45,677 nt of DNA from Hyphomicrobiales bacterium (GCA_021775575.1 JAJFHO010000060.1:1-45677), one strand, 5' to 3'; counted from the first letter of the stretch, positions 34,467 through 45,433 are shown. Translations and numbers: made by a program. The notes: generated from the letters alone by a model not told the origin.

Positions 34467-35441
34467 ATGGGCACAGCTATTACACAGTTCCTGCAGAGCC
34501 AGGGCCTCGATCCCTCCGATCTGATATTCGTCGTCATGGCCGCGGCCTTCCTGTTCGTGTTTTTGGCAACCGTCGGTCTGGCCCGGACGATGCGGGGGCG
34601 CGAACAAATTCGCCGGCGCGCTCTTTATGACGGGGATTCGAGCCAAGATGCTCATAACGATCGCCGCTCCTTGCGCCATCAGCGCCTGGCCGGCACCAAG
34701 CGGCTGTTGTCGCTGGTCGGCGCGAATTTCGTACCCGGCAACCAGAAATCGGTTTCCGAGGTGCGCAAGAGCCTGATGCGGGCCGGATTTTTCCAGCCGG
34801 CGGCGGTGGGCGGGTATTATCTGCTGCGTGTCGTCCTGGCCGCGACCTTGCCCGGGGTCGCGTTCCTTGTGATCGGTATCGGCGATTATGACGTCACCGG
34901 AACCCGGATGCTGATGACGCTCGTAGCGGCGGCGGCGGCCGGCCTTGTCTTTCCCAGCCTATACATTTCGCATCGAGCTAAGCGGCTGCAGCGCCAGTGC
35001 CGGGAAGGGTTTCCCGATTTCATGGACCTGATGGTCGTATGCGCCGAAGCCGGGATCAGCCTGGAAGCCGCGATCGGGCGCGTGAGCCGGGAGATCGCTC
35101 AGAACTACCCCTATCTTGGTATCAGCCTTCACATGGCCAGCCTTGAATTGCGCGCCGGTCGGCCGCTGATCGAAGCCTTTCAGAATCTGGCCGAGCGGCT
35201 GGGTATCGACGAGGCGCACAATCTGGGATCGCTCCTGCAGCAGTCCGAGGAACTCGGCACCAGCCTCTCCGACGCGCTGCGCGTCTATAGCGACGAGATG
35301 CGCGACAAGCGCATGTCGGGGGCGGAGGAAAAGGCGCACGCACTGCCGGCCAAAATGGCGCTTCCACTGACGATGTTCGTTTTCCCCACCATCCTGATTG
35401 TCATCCTGCTGCCCGTGTTCGTGCGCATCAGCTCGATGTAG
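34467..35441 (+). CDS. tadC: Tad pilus inner-membrane protein TadC (type II secretion F domain)
   Basis: FPDFMDLMVVCAEAGISLEAAIGRVSREIAQNYPYLGISLHMASLELRAGRPLIEAFQNLAERLG. Confidence 0.9.
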   Translation: MGTAITQFLQSQGLDPSDLIFVVMAAAFLFVFLATVGLARTMRGREQIRRRALYDGDSSQDAHNDRRSLRHQRLAGTKRLLSLVGANFVPGNQKSVSEVRKSLMRAGFFQPAAVGGYYLLRVVLAATLPGVAFLVIGIGDYDVTGTRMLMTLVAAAAAGLVFPSLYISHRAKRLQRQCREGFPDFMDLMVVCAEAGISLEAAIGRVSREIAQNYPYLGISLHMASLELRAGRPLIEAFQNLAERLGIDEAHNLGSLLQQSEELGTSLSDALRVYSDEMRDKRMSGAEEKAHALPAKMALPLTMFVFPTILIVILLPVFVRISSM

Positions 35442-35538
35442 GCGTTAACCCTCTGTTTAGCCTGATCAAAGGCAACACGTGTCAGATCGTGTCTTGAGCG
35501 GTACAACTATACCTACCGGTAGAATCCGCGGGGGAACC

Positions 35539-36012
35539 ATGTTCATACGGGCATTGCCAGCCATTTTCCTGGCGCTCGTGCTGGCCGGCTGTGTCGTCGG
35601 CCAGAAGGGCGTTGCGCCGCGCAATCCCCATGCCAGCTTGCCCGCGGCGTCGCGTCTCGACCCGTCTCAGGTAGACCTCGTCAAGGCGCAAAACCACTTC
35701 CGCAACGAGGATTACGGTCTCGCGGAAACCTATTTCCGCAAGGCTGTCGAACGATATCCGAACAATGGCGACGCCTGGGTCGGTCTGGCCGCATCCTATG
35801 ACCGGTTGCGCCGTTTCGATTTGGCGGAACGGGCCTATAGGGTCGTGGTCCAGAAGGTCGGATATACCGTAACCGTGCACAATAATCTGGGCTACCATCA
35901 CTATCTGCGCGGCAACATGACCAAGGCGCGCAAGCATTTCGACGCCGCCCACGAAATGGAGCCCAAAAATCCATACATCCTCAACAATTTGAAGCTCGTC
36001 GACGCATCCTGA
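35539..36012 (+). CDS. tadD: TPR lipoprotein TadD
   Basis: Lipobox LALVLAGC after MFIRALPAIF; TPR motifs YGLAETYFRKAVERYPNNGDAWVGLAASYDRLRRFDLAERAYR. Confidence 0.82.
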   Translation: MFIRALPAIFLALVLAGCVVGQKGVAPRNPHASLPAASRLDPSQVDLVKAQNHFRNEDYGLAETYFRKAVERYPNNGDAWVGLAASYDRLRRFDLAERAYRVVVQKVGYTVTVHNNLGYHHYLRGNMTKARKHFDAAHEMEPKNPYILNNLKLVDAS

Positions 36013-36160
36013 AGCGATTGACGGCGCACGCGATTGCCTGCTGCATTGTTTGCGGTGGGTCTCTGCTTCGCTATAATGATCTGATATGAGGCAAGAAGCC
36101 GGGCCCGTTGTTCGCTGGGGGCTGGACGGCAGGATCGTATCAGGAGAGGCCGGCTTTCCG

Positions 36161-36889
36161 ATGGTGGCTCACTTGCACAATACAATAGCGACCAGATGCA
36201 GCAGATGCGTCCTCCGTCACAAAGCAATCTGCGCCGCTCTGTCGGAGACCGAACTAAACGATTTCAACAAAATTGCACGCCAGCGCACGATCACGGCCGG
36301 CCAGGTGATTTATGGCGACGACGACGTCATGCTGGCCAACATTCTCATGGGCGTCATCAAGCTGACCAAAACTCTCTCCGACGGCAGACAACAGATCGTC
36401 GGCTTGCAGTTCCCGCCGGACTTTTTGGGGCGCATTTACACCAAGACAGCGCCCTATTTTGCCGAGGCTGCCACCGATGTGGAGCTTTGCACCTTTCCGA
36501 AGGCCGGTTTCGAGGCAATGCTGCGTCGCTACCCAGGGCTGGAGCATCGTCTGTTCGAGAACACGCTGGATGAACTCGATTCGGCGCGCGAATGGATGCT
36601 GCTGCTGGGACGCAAGACCGCGCAGGAAAAAGTCGCGACCCTGCTTTTGATGATCGCCAGCCGGGCGTCCAATGTCGGCTGCAGCCATATCCATTCGCCG
36701 GAGATCAGTTCTGCCCGCTTCTCGCTGCCTCTGACACGCGCCGACCTGGCCGACTATCTCGGGCTTACGCTTGAGACGGTCAGCAGGCAAATGACGAAGC
36801 TGAAGTCGATCGGGGTCATTGAACTGGTGGACAATCGCGAGATCATTGTCCCGGATATTTCCATGCTGGAAAAGATCGCCGATCCGTGA
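36161..36889 (+). CDS. Crp/Fnr-family regulator with Fnr-type Fe-S cysteines (FnrL/FnrN-like)
   Basis: CSRCVLRHKAIC plus a downstream Cys (VELCTFPKAGF); HTH LTRADLADYLGLTLETVSRQMTKLK; start placed at MVAHLHNTIATRC. Confidence 0.88.
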   Translation: MVAHLHNTIATRCSRCVLRHKAICAALSETELNDFNKIARQRTITAGQVIYGDDDVMLANILMGVIKLTKTLSDGRQQIVGLQFPPDFLGRIYTKTAPYFAEAATDVELCTFPKAGFEAMLRRYPGLEHRLFENTLDELDSAREWMLLLGRKTAQEKVATLLLMIASRASNVGCSHIHSPEISSARFSLPLTRADLADYLGLTLETVSRQMTKLKSIGVIELVDNREIIVPDISMLEKIADP

Positions 36890-36898
36890 CGCCGCCTG

Positions 36899-37474
36899 CT
36901 ACCGTCGCTTGCCTGCCACCAAATCCGCTATATCTGAGTTGCTGAGCGGCGTCAGATCCTCGGGTTTGAGACGCCGGTGCGCCAGCGGAATCACGACCGC
37001 GCCCTCCCAGCTGATGTGCCGGCGGCGGCCTTCGAAAAGACCGCGCAGCATATAAGCGAGCATATCCGGATTTTGATGCCGTCCCCTGGCAAGTGCCGCT
37101 TCGAGCTGATCAGCGGTATCGTAGCCCAGTCCTTCGTCCGCATCGTTAGCCAATGTTATCCGTCGAATCAGGGCATCGATATTGTCTTTTCCCCGTGCGC
37201 GGCGGCGCAGCAGCGGGAACAGAAGCCGTTCCTGAATGGTGATGTAGCGGGGGACGCCCGTGCGCAGCATCGTTAGCGATAGCTCCGCCCTTATGCGGTC
37301 GACAGGGCCTGGCAGCGTATCGGCAATCTCCTCGAGAATACCGCATAACTGCTCTTGCAGCGAATGCTCGCTCGAGAGCCAGTCGAGAATATCCCGAGCC
37401 GAAGCATCCGGACCATCACTCTGATCCGAATCCGTTCCAAAAATCGGTATGGGCGTTGTGTCTCGCGCTGGCAT
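36899..37474 (-). CDS. Hemerythrin-like domain protein
   Basis: Spaced His/Glu helices: LSSEHSLQEQL, YITIQERLLFPLL, HISWEGAVVIPLAHRRL. Confidence 0.65.
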   Translation of the reverse strand: MPARDTTPIPIFGTDSDQSDGPDASARDILDWLSSEHSLQEQLCGILEEIADTLPGPVDRIRAELSLTMLRTGVPRYITIQERLLFPLLRRRARGKDNIDALIRRITLANDADEGLGYDTADQLEAALARGRHQNPDMLAYMLRGLFEGRRRHISWEGAVVIPLAHRRLKPEDLTPLSNSDIADLVAGKRR

Positions 37475-37564
37475 GCGTCAACCGCGCCCCGTGCTTGATC
37501 CTCGAATATATCCGCAAATTTTCGTCACCGTGACCAAAGGTAAGTGGTGTCGGACAGCAGTGAG

Positions 37565-37578
37565 TTGACTCAGATCAA
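37565..37578. promoter_or_regulatory. FNR/FixK-type box upstream of ccoN
   Basis: TTGAC-TCAG-ATCAA, one mismatch from TTGAT-N4-ATCAA; about 120 bp before ccoN start and about 91 bp before the divergent hemerythrin gene. Confidence 0.75.
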
Positions 37579-37697
37579 TGCTTGGCTCATGCGTATCCTT
37601 AATCAAGGCACAGGGTAGTGGCACGAGGGCACATATTGCTGTATCAGACATTCCTGCCACGCCCGATATGCCGGGGCAAGATTGAGGGATCGATGAA

Positions 37698-39374
37698 ATG
37701 AATCCACGACCAGCAGCGTCGAGTGCTTTTTCCGATGTCATGGCGCTGGCCGGCTCGCTAGTCGCCATTGCCGTGGGAATGATGTTTGCGATCGCCGGCA
37801 AGGATGCGGTGATCGTTTTCCATGGCTGGCTTTTCACCGCCGCGGCTGCGATCGTGGCGCTGATCGCGCTCAACCGGATGCGCGGCAAGGGGCCTGACGT
37901 TGATCCAACGGCATATGTCGACGGTCCGGTGCGGGTTGCAACCGTTGCCACTGTATTTTGGGGCGTGGTCGGCTTTCTGGTCGGCGACATCATTGCCTGG
38001 CAACTTGCTTTTCCGATTCTCAATTTCGACCTGCCCTGGACCAGCTTCGCACGGCTGAGGCCTGTCCACACCTCGGCTGTTATATTCGCCTTCGGCGGCA
38101 ACGCGCTTCTGGCGACGTCCTTCTATATTGTCCAGCGGACCTGCCGGGCGCGGCTCGCCGGGAGCTGGGCGCCCTGGTTCGTGATCTGGGGTTATCAGCT
38201 TTTTCTGGTGCTCGCCGCCAGCGGCTATGTCCTGGGCGTGACCCAGTCGAAGGAATATGCCGAGCCGGAATGGTATGTTGATCTGTGGCTGACGCTGGTC
38301 TGGGTCGTTTATTTCCTTGTCTTCATCGGCACGCTGGCGCGGCGCAAGGAGCCGCATATCTACGTCGCCAACTGGTTCCTCCTGGCCTTCATCGTGACCG
38401 TGGCGATATTGCACCTCGTCAACAACGCAGCTCTGCCGGTCTCGTTCCTCGGCACGAAAAGCTACATCATCTATACCGGCGTCCAGGACGCCATGACCCA
38501 GTGGTGGTATGGCCATAACGCGGTGGGATTTTTCCTGACTGCGGGCTTTCTCGGCATGATGTATTATTTCGTGCCGAAGCGCGCCGAACGCCCGGTCTAC
38601 TCCGACCGGCTGTCGATCGTGCATTTCTGGTCGCTGATTTTCCTCTATATCTGGGCCGGTCCGCATCATCTTCACTACACCGCACTGCCCGACTGGGCGC
38701 AGACCCTCGGCGCGACCTTTTCCGTGATGCTATGGATGCCGTCATGGGGCGGCATGATCAACGGGCTGATGACCCTGTCCGGAGCCTGGGACAAGTTAAG
38801 GACCGATCCGGTAATTCGAATGCTCGTGGTCTCGGTCGCTTTTTACGGCATGTCGACCTTCGAGGGGCCGCTGATGAGCGTGAAAGCGGTCAACTCGCTC
38901 TCCCACTATACCGACTGGACCATCGGCCATGTTCATTCCGGCGCGCTTGGCTGGGTCGGCTTCGTGAGCTTCGGCGCGGTCTACTGCCTGGTGCCATGGC
39001 TATGGGGCCGCAAAGGCCTCTACTCCATGAAGCTTGTCGAATGGCATTTCTGGATTTCGACGCTGGGCATCCTGCTCTACATCACCGCCATGTGGGTGTC
39101 CGGCATTCTGCAGGGCCTGATGTGGCGGGCGTACGACTCGCTCGGCTTCCTCGAATATTCCTTCGTTGAATCCGTCGAGGCGATGCATCCCTTCTATATC
39201 ATCCGCGCCCTGGGCGGATTGCTGTTCGTCATCGGCGCGTTGCTTATGGCCTGGAATCTCTGGCGCACGGTTTATGGCGAGGAGCCTGCCGATATGCGCG
39301 ATCAGCCGAGGATAGCGGCGGCTCCCGAGTTGCGCGAACCGGCTGCTGCGGTGCGCCCCTTGGCGGCGGAATAG
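37698..39374 (+). CDS. ccoN: cbb3-type cytochrome c oxidase subunit I
   Basis: [76 protein letters not shown]. Confidence 0.97.
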   Translation: MNPRPAASSAFSDVMALAGSLVAIAVGMMFAIAGKDAVIVFHGWLFTAAAAIVALIALNRMRGKGPDVDPTAYVDGPVRVATVATVFWGVVGFLVGDIIAWQLAFPILNFDLPWTSFARLRPVHTSAVIFAFGGNALLATSFYIVQRTCRARLAGSWAPWFVIWGYQLFLVLAASGYVLGVTQSKEYAEPEWYVDLWLTLVWVVYFLVFIGTLARRKEPHIYVANWFLLAFIVTVAILHLVNNAALPVSFLGTKSYIIYTGVQDAMTQWWYGHNAVGFFLTAGFLGMMYYFVPKRAERPVYSDRLSIVHFWSLIFLYIWAGPHHLHYTALPDWAQTLGATFSVMLWMPSWGGMINGLMTLSGAWDKLRTDPVIRMLVVSVAFYGMSTFEGPLMSVKAVNSLSHYTDWTIGHVHSGALGWVGFVSFGAVYCLVPWLWGRKGLYSMKLVEWHFWISTLGILLYITAMWVSGILQGLMWRAYDSLGFLEYSFVESVEAMHPFYIIRALGGLLFVIGALLMAWNLWRTVYGEEPADMRDQPRIAAAPELREPAAAVRPLAAE

Positions 39375-39383
39375 GAGGGGGCT

Positions 39384-40118
39384 ATGGATTATTCGAAACA
39401 CAAGATATTCGAAACCAACTCGGTACTCTTGCTGGTTGGCATTCTGATCATGGTGTCAATCGGTGGCCTGGTTGAGATATTGCCGCTCTACTGGCTCAAA
39501 TCGACGGTGGAAAAGGTTCAAGGCATGCGGCCCTATACGCCGCTCGAACTGGCTGGCCGCAATATTTATGTCCGCGAGGGCTGTTATCTTTGCCACAGCC
39601 AGATGATCCGGAGCCTGCGCGACGAGGTGGAACGCTACGGCCATTATTCCCTCGCCGCGGAAAGCATGTATGACCATCCCTTCCAATGGGGTTCGAAGCG
39701 GACCGGTCCGGACCTCGCCCGGGTAGGCGGCAAATATTCAGACGAGTGGCATGTGCTGCATTTGAAAGATCCGCGCGCGGTCGTGCCGGAGTCGATCATG
39801 CCCGGTTATCCGTGGCTGGCGAAACGTCCGCTCGACGCCGGGAGCCTTTCAGACCATCTGGCAACGCTAAAGACCATCGGCGACCCTTATACAGAGGAGA
39901 TGGTCAAGGCGGCGTCCGCCGACATCGCCGCTCAGGTCGACCCCGACAGCGACGGTGTCGATGCCCTGCAAAAGCGTTATCCGAAGGTGGTTGTCCGCCA
40001 GTTCGACGGCGATCCGACCTTCGTCTCGGAGATGGATGCGCTCGTTGCCTATCTGCAAATGCTGGGCACGCTTGTGGACTTCGCGACGTTCGACGCGTCG
40101 GGTCCGAATCTGCGTTAG
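39384..40118 (+). CDS. ccoO: cbb3-type cytochrome c oxidase subunit II
   Basis: [62 protein letters not shown]. Confidence 0.97.
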   Translation: MDYSKHKIFETNSVLLLVGILIMVSIGGLVEILPLYWLKSTVEKVQGMRPYTPLELAGRNIYVREGCYLCHSQMIRSLRDEVERYGHYSLAAESMYDHPFQWGSKRTGPDLARVGGKYSDEWHVLHLKDPRAVVPESIMPGYPWLAKRPLDAGSLSDHLATLKTIGDPYTEEMVKAASADIAAQVDPDSDGVDALQKRYPKVVVRQFDGDPTFVSEMDALVAYLQMLGTLVDFATFDASGPNLR

Positions 40119-40130
40119 GGGAGCGGGAAC

Positions 40131-40307
40131 ATGGCGTATGAAACAATTGTGACCATCACTCAGTCCGTGGCGCTGATTTTCTTCATTCTGCTGTTTGCGG
40201 GCGTGGTCGCCTATGTGTTCTGGCCCGGCAACAGGGACAAATTCGAACGCGCGGCCCGGATCCCCTTCGAGCCGGGTGAGGCAATAGCTAAGAACCGGAA
40301 AGGCTGA
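40131..40307 (+). CDS. ccoQ: cbb3-type cytochrome c oxidase subunit CcoQ
   Basis: 58 aa MAYETIVTITQSVALIFFILLFAGVVAYVFWPGNRDKFERAARIPFEPGEAIAKNRKG; below the ORF-track cut-off, identified from position and single TM. Confidence 0.9.
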   Translation: MAYETIVTITQSVALIFFILLFAGVVAYVFWPGNRDKFERAARIPFEPGEAIAKNRKG

Positions 40308-40311
40308 CCTC

Positions 40312-41178
40312 ATGGCCAAACCCGAAATTGACGAAATCACCGGCGCCGAGACCACCGGTCACGAGTGGGACGGCTTGAAGGAACTCAACAAGCCGCTGCC
40401 GCGCTGGTGGCTGTGGTCGTTGTGGGCGTGTGTCGTGTGGGCGATTGGATATTGGATCGCAATGCCCGCATGGCCCCTGGTTTCCGGCTACACCGAAGGT
40501 CTGCTCGGCTATTCGCAGCGGGTGAGCGTGACCAGCGCCTTGGCCGAGGCAAAAGAAGCACAGTCCGAGTTTTTAGAGAAAATCGCGGCCTTGGAAGTGT
40601 CGTCCATCAAGAGTGATCCGGAGCTGTTGCGGTTCTCGCTGGCGGGCGGGGCCGCCGCATTCGGTGACAATTGCGCCCCTTGCCACGGACGTGGCGCCCA
40701 GGGTGCTCCGGGCTACCCGAACCTGAATGACGACAACTGGCTTTGGGGCGGCAAGCTGGAGGATATTCACCAGACACTCGTTGTCGGCATCCGTTCCAAC
40801 CACGACGATACCCGGGACAATCCCATGCCGGCCTTCGGCAGGGACGAGATCCTGACGCCCGCGCAAATCGCCGATGCGGCCCAGTTTGTTCTGTCGCTGT
40901 CAGGCAACAAGGTGGATACTGCGGCGGCGGAGCGGGGCAAGGAGATATTCGCCGAGCAATGCGTCGCCTGCCATGGCGAGGAAGGCAAGGGCAACCCGGA
41001 ACTGGGCGCACCGAACCTGACGGACAGGATATGGCTCTATGGTGGATCGAAGGAAGCTATTTCGCTCACCATCCGCAATTCCCGCGCCGGCGTCATGCCC
41101 TCCTGGGAAGGACGGCTGTCACCGGAGACAATCAAGCAGCTTGCGGTCTATGTCCATTCGCTGGGAGGCGGTCAATAA
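40312..41178 (+). CDS. ccoP: cbb3-type cytochrome c oxidase subunit III (dihaem)
   Basis: Two haem c motifs NCAPCHGRG and QCVACHGEE; N-terminal HEWDGLKELNKPLPRWWLWSLW. Confidence 0.97.
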   Translation: MAKPEIDEITGAETTGHEWDGLKELNKPLPRWWLWSLWACVVWAIGYWIAMPAWPLVSGYTEGLLGYSQRVSVTSALAEAKEAQSEFLEKIAALEVSSIKSDPELLRFSLAGGAAAFGDNCAPCHGRGAQGAPGYPNLNDDNWLWGGKLEDIHQTLVVGIRSNHDDTRDNPMPAFGRDEILTPAQIADAAQFVLSLSGNKVDTAAAERGKEIFAEQCVACHGEEGKGNPELGAPNLTDRIWLYGGSKEAISLTIRNSRAGVMPSWEGRLSPETIKQLAVYVHSLGGGQ

Positions 41179-41235
41179 CCGAGGGCCCCGCGCCGGTGGA
41201 TACACAGGCCGGCATAGGCCACACTCGGTGAACCC

Positions 41236-42744
41236 ATGGCGATAACAGCGAAAGAAGCAGCCCGCCGCCGGCCGAAGCGGGCGGCGCCGGGCGTTGAGCG
41301 TGTCGATGTCAAGGCTGTCAACGCCGCGGAGTCCCGGTCGCTCTATGCGTTGCGCGAAAAGGTTTACGCCAAGCGCACCTACGGCACCTTCCGCACCACA
41401 AAATGGGTGGTGATGGCGGTCACCCTCGGCATTTACTATTTGCTGCCCTGGCTGCGCTGGGACCGCGGTCCGCATCTCTCCGATCAGGCGGTGCTGATCG
41501 ATTTCGGGAACCGGCGTTTCTTTTGGTTCTTTCTCGAAATCTGGCCGCAGGAATTCTATTTCATCACTGGACTTCTGGTCATCGCGTCGCTGGTACTGTT
41601 TCTTGCAACGGCGCTGGCCGGGCGCGTGTGGTGCGGTTATACCTGCCCGCAGACGGTGTGGACCGACCTGATGATCGCGGTGGAGCGCTTTTGGCAGGGC
41701 GACCGCAATGCGAGGATTCGTCTCGACAAGGCGCCCTGGACCCTGGACAAGGTCTGGCGGAAGGGTGGCACCCATCTCTCCTGGCTTCTGATCGGCGTGT
41801 TGACCGGCGGCGCCTTCGTTTTCTATTTCCGTGACGCACCGACGCTGTTGGCCGAGTTCATCGCTTTCGAGGCGCCGGCCATCGCCTATATTTTTCTCGG
41901 TATATTTGCAGCGACCACCTATTTGCTCGGCGGCTTGGCGCGGGAACAGGTCTGCACCTATATGTGCCCGTGGCCGCGAATCCAGGGTGCGATGTTCGAC
42001 CAACATTCGCTGCTGGTTTCCTACCGCGACTGGCGTGGCGAGCCGCGCGGGCCCCACAAGAAGGGCGAGAAATGGGAAGGCCGCGGCGATTGTATCGACT
42101 GCAAGCAATGCGTCGTCGTTTGTCCGGCCGGAATCGATATCCGTGACGGAGCCCAGCTCGAATGTATCCAGTGTGCATTGTGCATCGACGCCTGTGACAC
42201 GATCATGAGCAGGATCGGCCGCCCGCGCGGTCTGATCGCCTATGACACGGTCGACAATCTCGAGGCTTGTGCGAAGGGCGGCAAATCGCCTGTCCAACTG
42301 CTGCGTCCCCGCATTCTGTTATATGCCGCGATGATCGCGCTGGTCGGACTCATAATGCTGGTTGCCCTGTGGAATCGTACCGTGCTCGAGGTCAATGTGC
42401 TGCGCGACCGCAATCCGATATTCGTGGAGCTTTCCGATGGCGGCGTGCGCAACGGCTATACGATCAAGATTCTGAACAAGCGCCACGAGCGTCGCCGCTT
42501 CCGCGTCGGGATCGTGGGATTGCAGGGCGGAACATTGCGTATCGTGGGGTATGAGGGCGAAACCGATCCCGTCATTTCGGTCGTGCCGGATGATTTGCGC
42601 GCGCTGCGCATCTATGTGACGCTGTCGGAGGACGCGGTGGCCAAGCTTGGCCGCGAGGTGACCGATTTCGATTTCTGGGTCACCGATCTCGGCGACAATT
42701 CGCAGGTGAGCAACGACACCACCTTCAGGAGCCCGGTCCGATGA
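41236..42744 (+). CDS. ccoG: cbb3 oxidase accessory Fe-S protein CcoG (RdxA/FixG)
   Basis: GRVWCGYTCPQTVWTDLMIAVE; CIDCKQCVVVCPAGIDIRDGAQLECIQCALCIDACD. Confidence 0.95.
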   Translation: MAITAKEAARRRPKRAAPGVERVDVKAVNAAESRSLYALREKVYAKRTYGTFRTTKWVVMAVTLGIYYLLPWLRWDRGPHLSDQAVLIDFGNRRFFWFFLEIWPQEFYFITGLLVIASLVLFLATALAGRVWCGYTCPQTVWTDLMIAVERFWQGDRNARIRLDKAPWTLDKVWRKGGTHLSWLLIGVLTGGAFVFYFRDAPTLLAEFIAFEAPAIAYIFLGIFAATTYLLGGLAREQVCTYMCPWPRIQGAMFDQHSLLVSYRDWRGEPRGPHKKGEKWEGRGDCIDCKQCVVVCPAGIDIRDGAQLECIQCALCIDACDTIMSRIGRPRGLIAYDTVDNLEACAKGGKSPVQLLRPRILLYAAMIALVGLIMLVALWNRTVLEVNVLRDRNPIFVELSDGGVRNGYTIKILNKRHERRRFRVGIVGLQGGTLRIVGYEGETDPVISVVPDDLRALRIYVTLSEDAVAKLGREVTDFDFWVTDLGDNSQVSNDTTFRSPVR

Positions 42745-43247
42745 GTGCGATTCGCCTGATTCCGGAGAAGATTGAAGGCCGGCATGTGCTGATCTGGCTG
42801 CTCGTTTTTTTCGGTGTCATGCTCCTCGCCAACGGCATCTTTCTCTATTATGCGGTAGGAACCTTCAACGGCTTCGAGACCGCCGACGCCTACCGCAAGG
42901 GCCTGACCTACAATGAGCGCATTGCCGAGGACACGGCGCAGTCGGTGCAAGGCTGGCAGCCGGCGGCGCGTTATGAGGAGGAGAGGGGCGAACTCATCGT
43001 CACGGTGCGCGACGCGCAAGGCCGGGGCGTGGCGGGACTCTCCATTTCCGGCGAAGTGCGCCGTCCCGCGACCGACAGGGACGATCGCCCGGTAATCCTC
43101 CATGAAACGGCGCCGGCACGCTACGCGGCGGCGTTTGAGCTTGCAGCCGGGCAATGGATCCTGCTGGCGCGGATCGTGGAACCTGGAACGTCCGGCGCGC
43201 GGATGCACCGTTTCAAGCAGCGGTTTTCGGTAAAGGCGAAGCAATGA
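42741..43247 (+). CDS. ccoH: FixH/CcoH family protein
   Basis: HVLIWLLVFFGVMLLANGIFLYYAVGTFNGFETADAYRKGLTYNERIA; between ccoG and ccoI. Confidence 0.92.
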   Translation: MSAIRLIPEKIEGRHVLIWLLVFFGVMLLANGIFLYYAVGTFNGFETADAYRKGLTYNERIAEDTAQSVQGWQPAARYEEERGELIVTVRDAQGRGVAGLSISGEVRRPATDRDDRPVILHETAPARYAAAFELAAGQWILLARIVEPGTSGARMHRFKQRFSVKAKQ

Positions 43248-45433
43248 GCGCCCAGACCACGCTTGCCGGAACGCTCGCGCCCACGCCCACCGACGACGCG
43301 GGCGAACAGCCGCGCGCGATATCGCTGGCGATCGAGAATATGCGCTGCGGCGGCTGCCTGCGGGCGGTCGAAAAGGCCATCGCCGCCGTTCCCGGCGTCG
43401 TGCACGCACGCGCCAATCTCTCCGCCAAACGCGTCACCGCGCGCGTCGATCCGGCCGAATGCGCCGAGGACGATCTTGTCACAGCGCTTGCGCGCGCCGG
43501 GTTCAAGGCCGCGCCCATGGAGGCGGAAGCAAGCGGGCAAGCGCACACGCAGGACCAGGACTATCTCCGCCGCGTTGGCGTCGCCGGTTTTGCCGCCGCC
43601 AACATCATGCTGCTGTCGGTCTCGGTCTGGTCGGGAGCGGGCGATATGGATGCGGTGACCCAGGCCTTCTTTCACCGCCTGTCGGCGCTGATCGCACTGC
43701 CCGCGGTGGCCTATGCGGGCCAGCCCTTCTTTCGCTCCGCCCTTACCGCGTTAAAGGCGCGGCGTCTGAACATGGACGTGCCGATTTCGCTCGCGGTCAT
43801 CCTGGCGACGGGCATGAGCTGCTTTCAGATGCTGAATGGTTCGCATCAGGTCTTCTTCGATGCCGCCGTCACGTTGCTGTTCTTCCTGCTGATCGGACGC
43901 TGGCTCGATCAACGCCTGCGTACGCGCGCCCAGGGCGAAGCGCAGAATCTTCTGAGTCTGCAGAGCGGGCTGGCGACGCTCATTGGTCCGGGGCGGGAAC
44001 ATCGCAGCGTCCCCGCACACGCACTGGTGCGGGGAGACAAGGTGCTCGTCGCCGCCGGCGAACGCGTGCCGGCCGACGGAATTATCCTGTCGGGCGGCGG
44101 CGACATCGACCAGAGCCTCATCACCGGCGAGAGCGATCCCGTAACGGCGAAAAGCGGCGATCAGATCCATGCGGGTACGCTCAATCTTGCAAAAGCGCTC
44201 ACGCTGCGGGTGACAGCGGCCGACGATATGACGCTTCTGGCCGAGATCGGCCGGCTGATGGCCAATGCCGAGCAGGGCCGGGCGTCATACCGCCGTCTCG
44301 CCGACCGGGCAGCGGAGATTTATGCGCCCGCCGTTCATATCCTCGGCGCTCTCACATTCGCCGGCTGGCTCATGCTTGGCGCGGGGTGGGAGGTGGCGCT
44401 CACCTACGCCATTGCCGTCTTGATCATCACTTGTCCCTGCGCGCTGGCGCTCGCGGTGCCCGCGGTACAGATCGCCGCCGCCAGCCGGCTGTTCCGCGCC
44501 GGCATTATCCTGAAAAGCGCCGATGCGCTGGAGCGTCTCGCCGAGGCCGATTTTATCGTCTTCGACAAGACGGGCACGCTGACCCTTGGGCGTCCGGTTC
44601 TGTTGAACGCCGATGAGATTTCTGACGATAGGCTAAAAGCCGCCGCTACGCTTGGCGCCGCCAGCCGGCATCCTTATGCGAAAGCCGTCGTGGAGGCGGC
44701 GCGCGCGCGTTTGGGCGGCGTTGCGGTCGTCGATGGCGTGGAGGAGGTTCCGGGCGAAGGGCTCAAGCGCCTGACGCCGCATGGCGAGGAACGGCTCGGC
44801 TCGCCGGCGTGGTGCGGCGTGGGAGTGAGCGATACCGCGTCGCTTTGCTATCGCGCGCCCGGCGGCGAAACCACTGCCTTCCGGTTCCGGGATATGCTGC
44901 GCGGGGATGCCGGTGAAACGGTGTCGCGGCTTCAGGCGCAAGGGTTCGCTCTTGCCCTGTTCTCGGGCGACCGAAGCCAGGCGGTTCGCGAAACCGCCAA
45001 GGCGGTCGGCATCGGCAACTGGCGCGGCGGGGCCAATCCAGCGGACAAGATCGCCGCGCTTAAGGAAATATCGCAACAGCACAAGGTGCTGATGGTTGGC
45101 GATGGTCTCAACGACGCCCCGGCGCTGGCCGCGGCGCATGTCTCGATGTCACCGGCGGGCGCGGCCGACATCACCCAGCGCGCCGCCGATCTGGTGTTTC
45201 AGGGCGAGCGCCTGGCGCCGGTGATCGAGGCGGTTCGCGTCGCCGCGCGCGCGCGCGCCATGGCCTTCCAGAATTTCGCCATCGCGCTGGCCTATAACGC
45301 TGTCTGCGTGCCTTTGGCGATGGGCGGTTACGTCACGCCGCTGGTGGCGGCTGTCGCCATGTCGACATCGTCCATCCTGGTGACGGCCAATGCGCTCAGG
45401 CTTGGCACAAAAACCGCGGGAGAAACGTTATGA
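43244..45433 (+). CDS. ccoI: Copper-type P1B ATPase CcoI (FixI)
   Basis: HMA motif MRCGGCLRAVEKAI; CPC motif ITCPCALALAVPAVQ; FDKTGTLTLG; VGDGLNDAPALAAAHVSMS. Start placed at 43244 (ATGA overlap with ccoH), not at the ORF-track start 43154. Confidence 0.95.
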   Translation: MSAQTTLAGTLAPTPTDDAGEQPRAISLAIENMRCGGCLRAVEKAIAAVPGVVHARANLSAKRVTARVDPAECAEDDLVTALARAGFKAAPMEAEASGQAHTQDQDYLRRVGVAGFAAANIMLLSVSVWSGAGDMDAVTQAFFHRLSALIALPAVAYAGQPFFRSALTALKARRLNMDVPISLAVILATGMSCFQMLNGSHQVFFDAAVTLLFFLLIGRWLDQRLRTRAQGEAQNLLSLQSGLATLIGPGREHRSVPAHALVRGDKVLVAAGERVPADGIILSGGGDIDQSLITGESDPVTAKSGDQIHAGTLNLAKALTLRVTAADDMTLLAEIGRLMANAEQGRASYRRLADRAAEIYAPAVHILGALTFAGWLMLGAGWEVALTYAIAVLIITCPCALALAVPAVQIAAASRLFRAGIILKSADALERLAEADFIVFDKTGTLTLGRPVLLNADEISDDRLKAAATLGAASRHPYAKAVVEAARARLGGVAVVDGVEEVPGEGLKRLTPHGEERLGSPAWCGVGVSDTASLCYRAPGGETTAFRFRDMLRGDAGETVSRLQAQGFALALFSGDRSQAVRETAKAVGIGNWRGGANPADKIAALKEISQQHKVLMVGDGLNDAPALAAAHVSMSPAGAADITQRAADLVFQGERLAPVIEAVRVAARARAMAFQNFAIALAYNAVCVPLAMGGYVTPLVAAVAMSTSSILVTANALRLGTKTAGETL

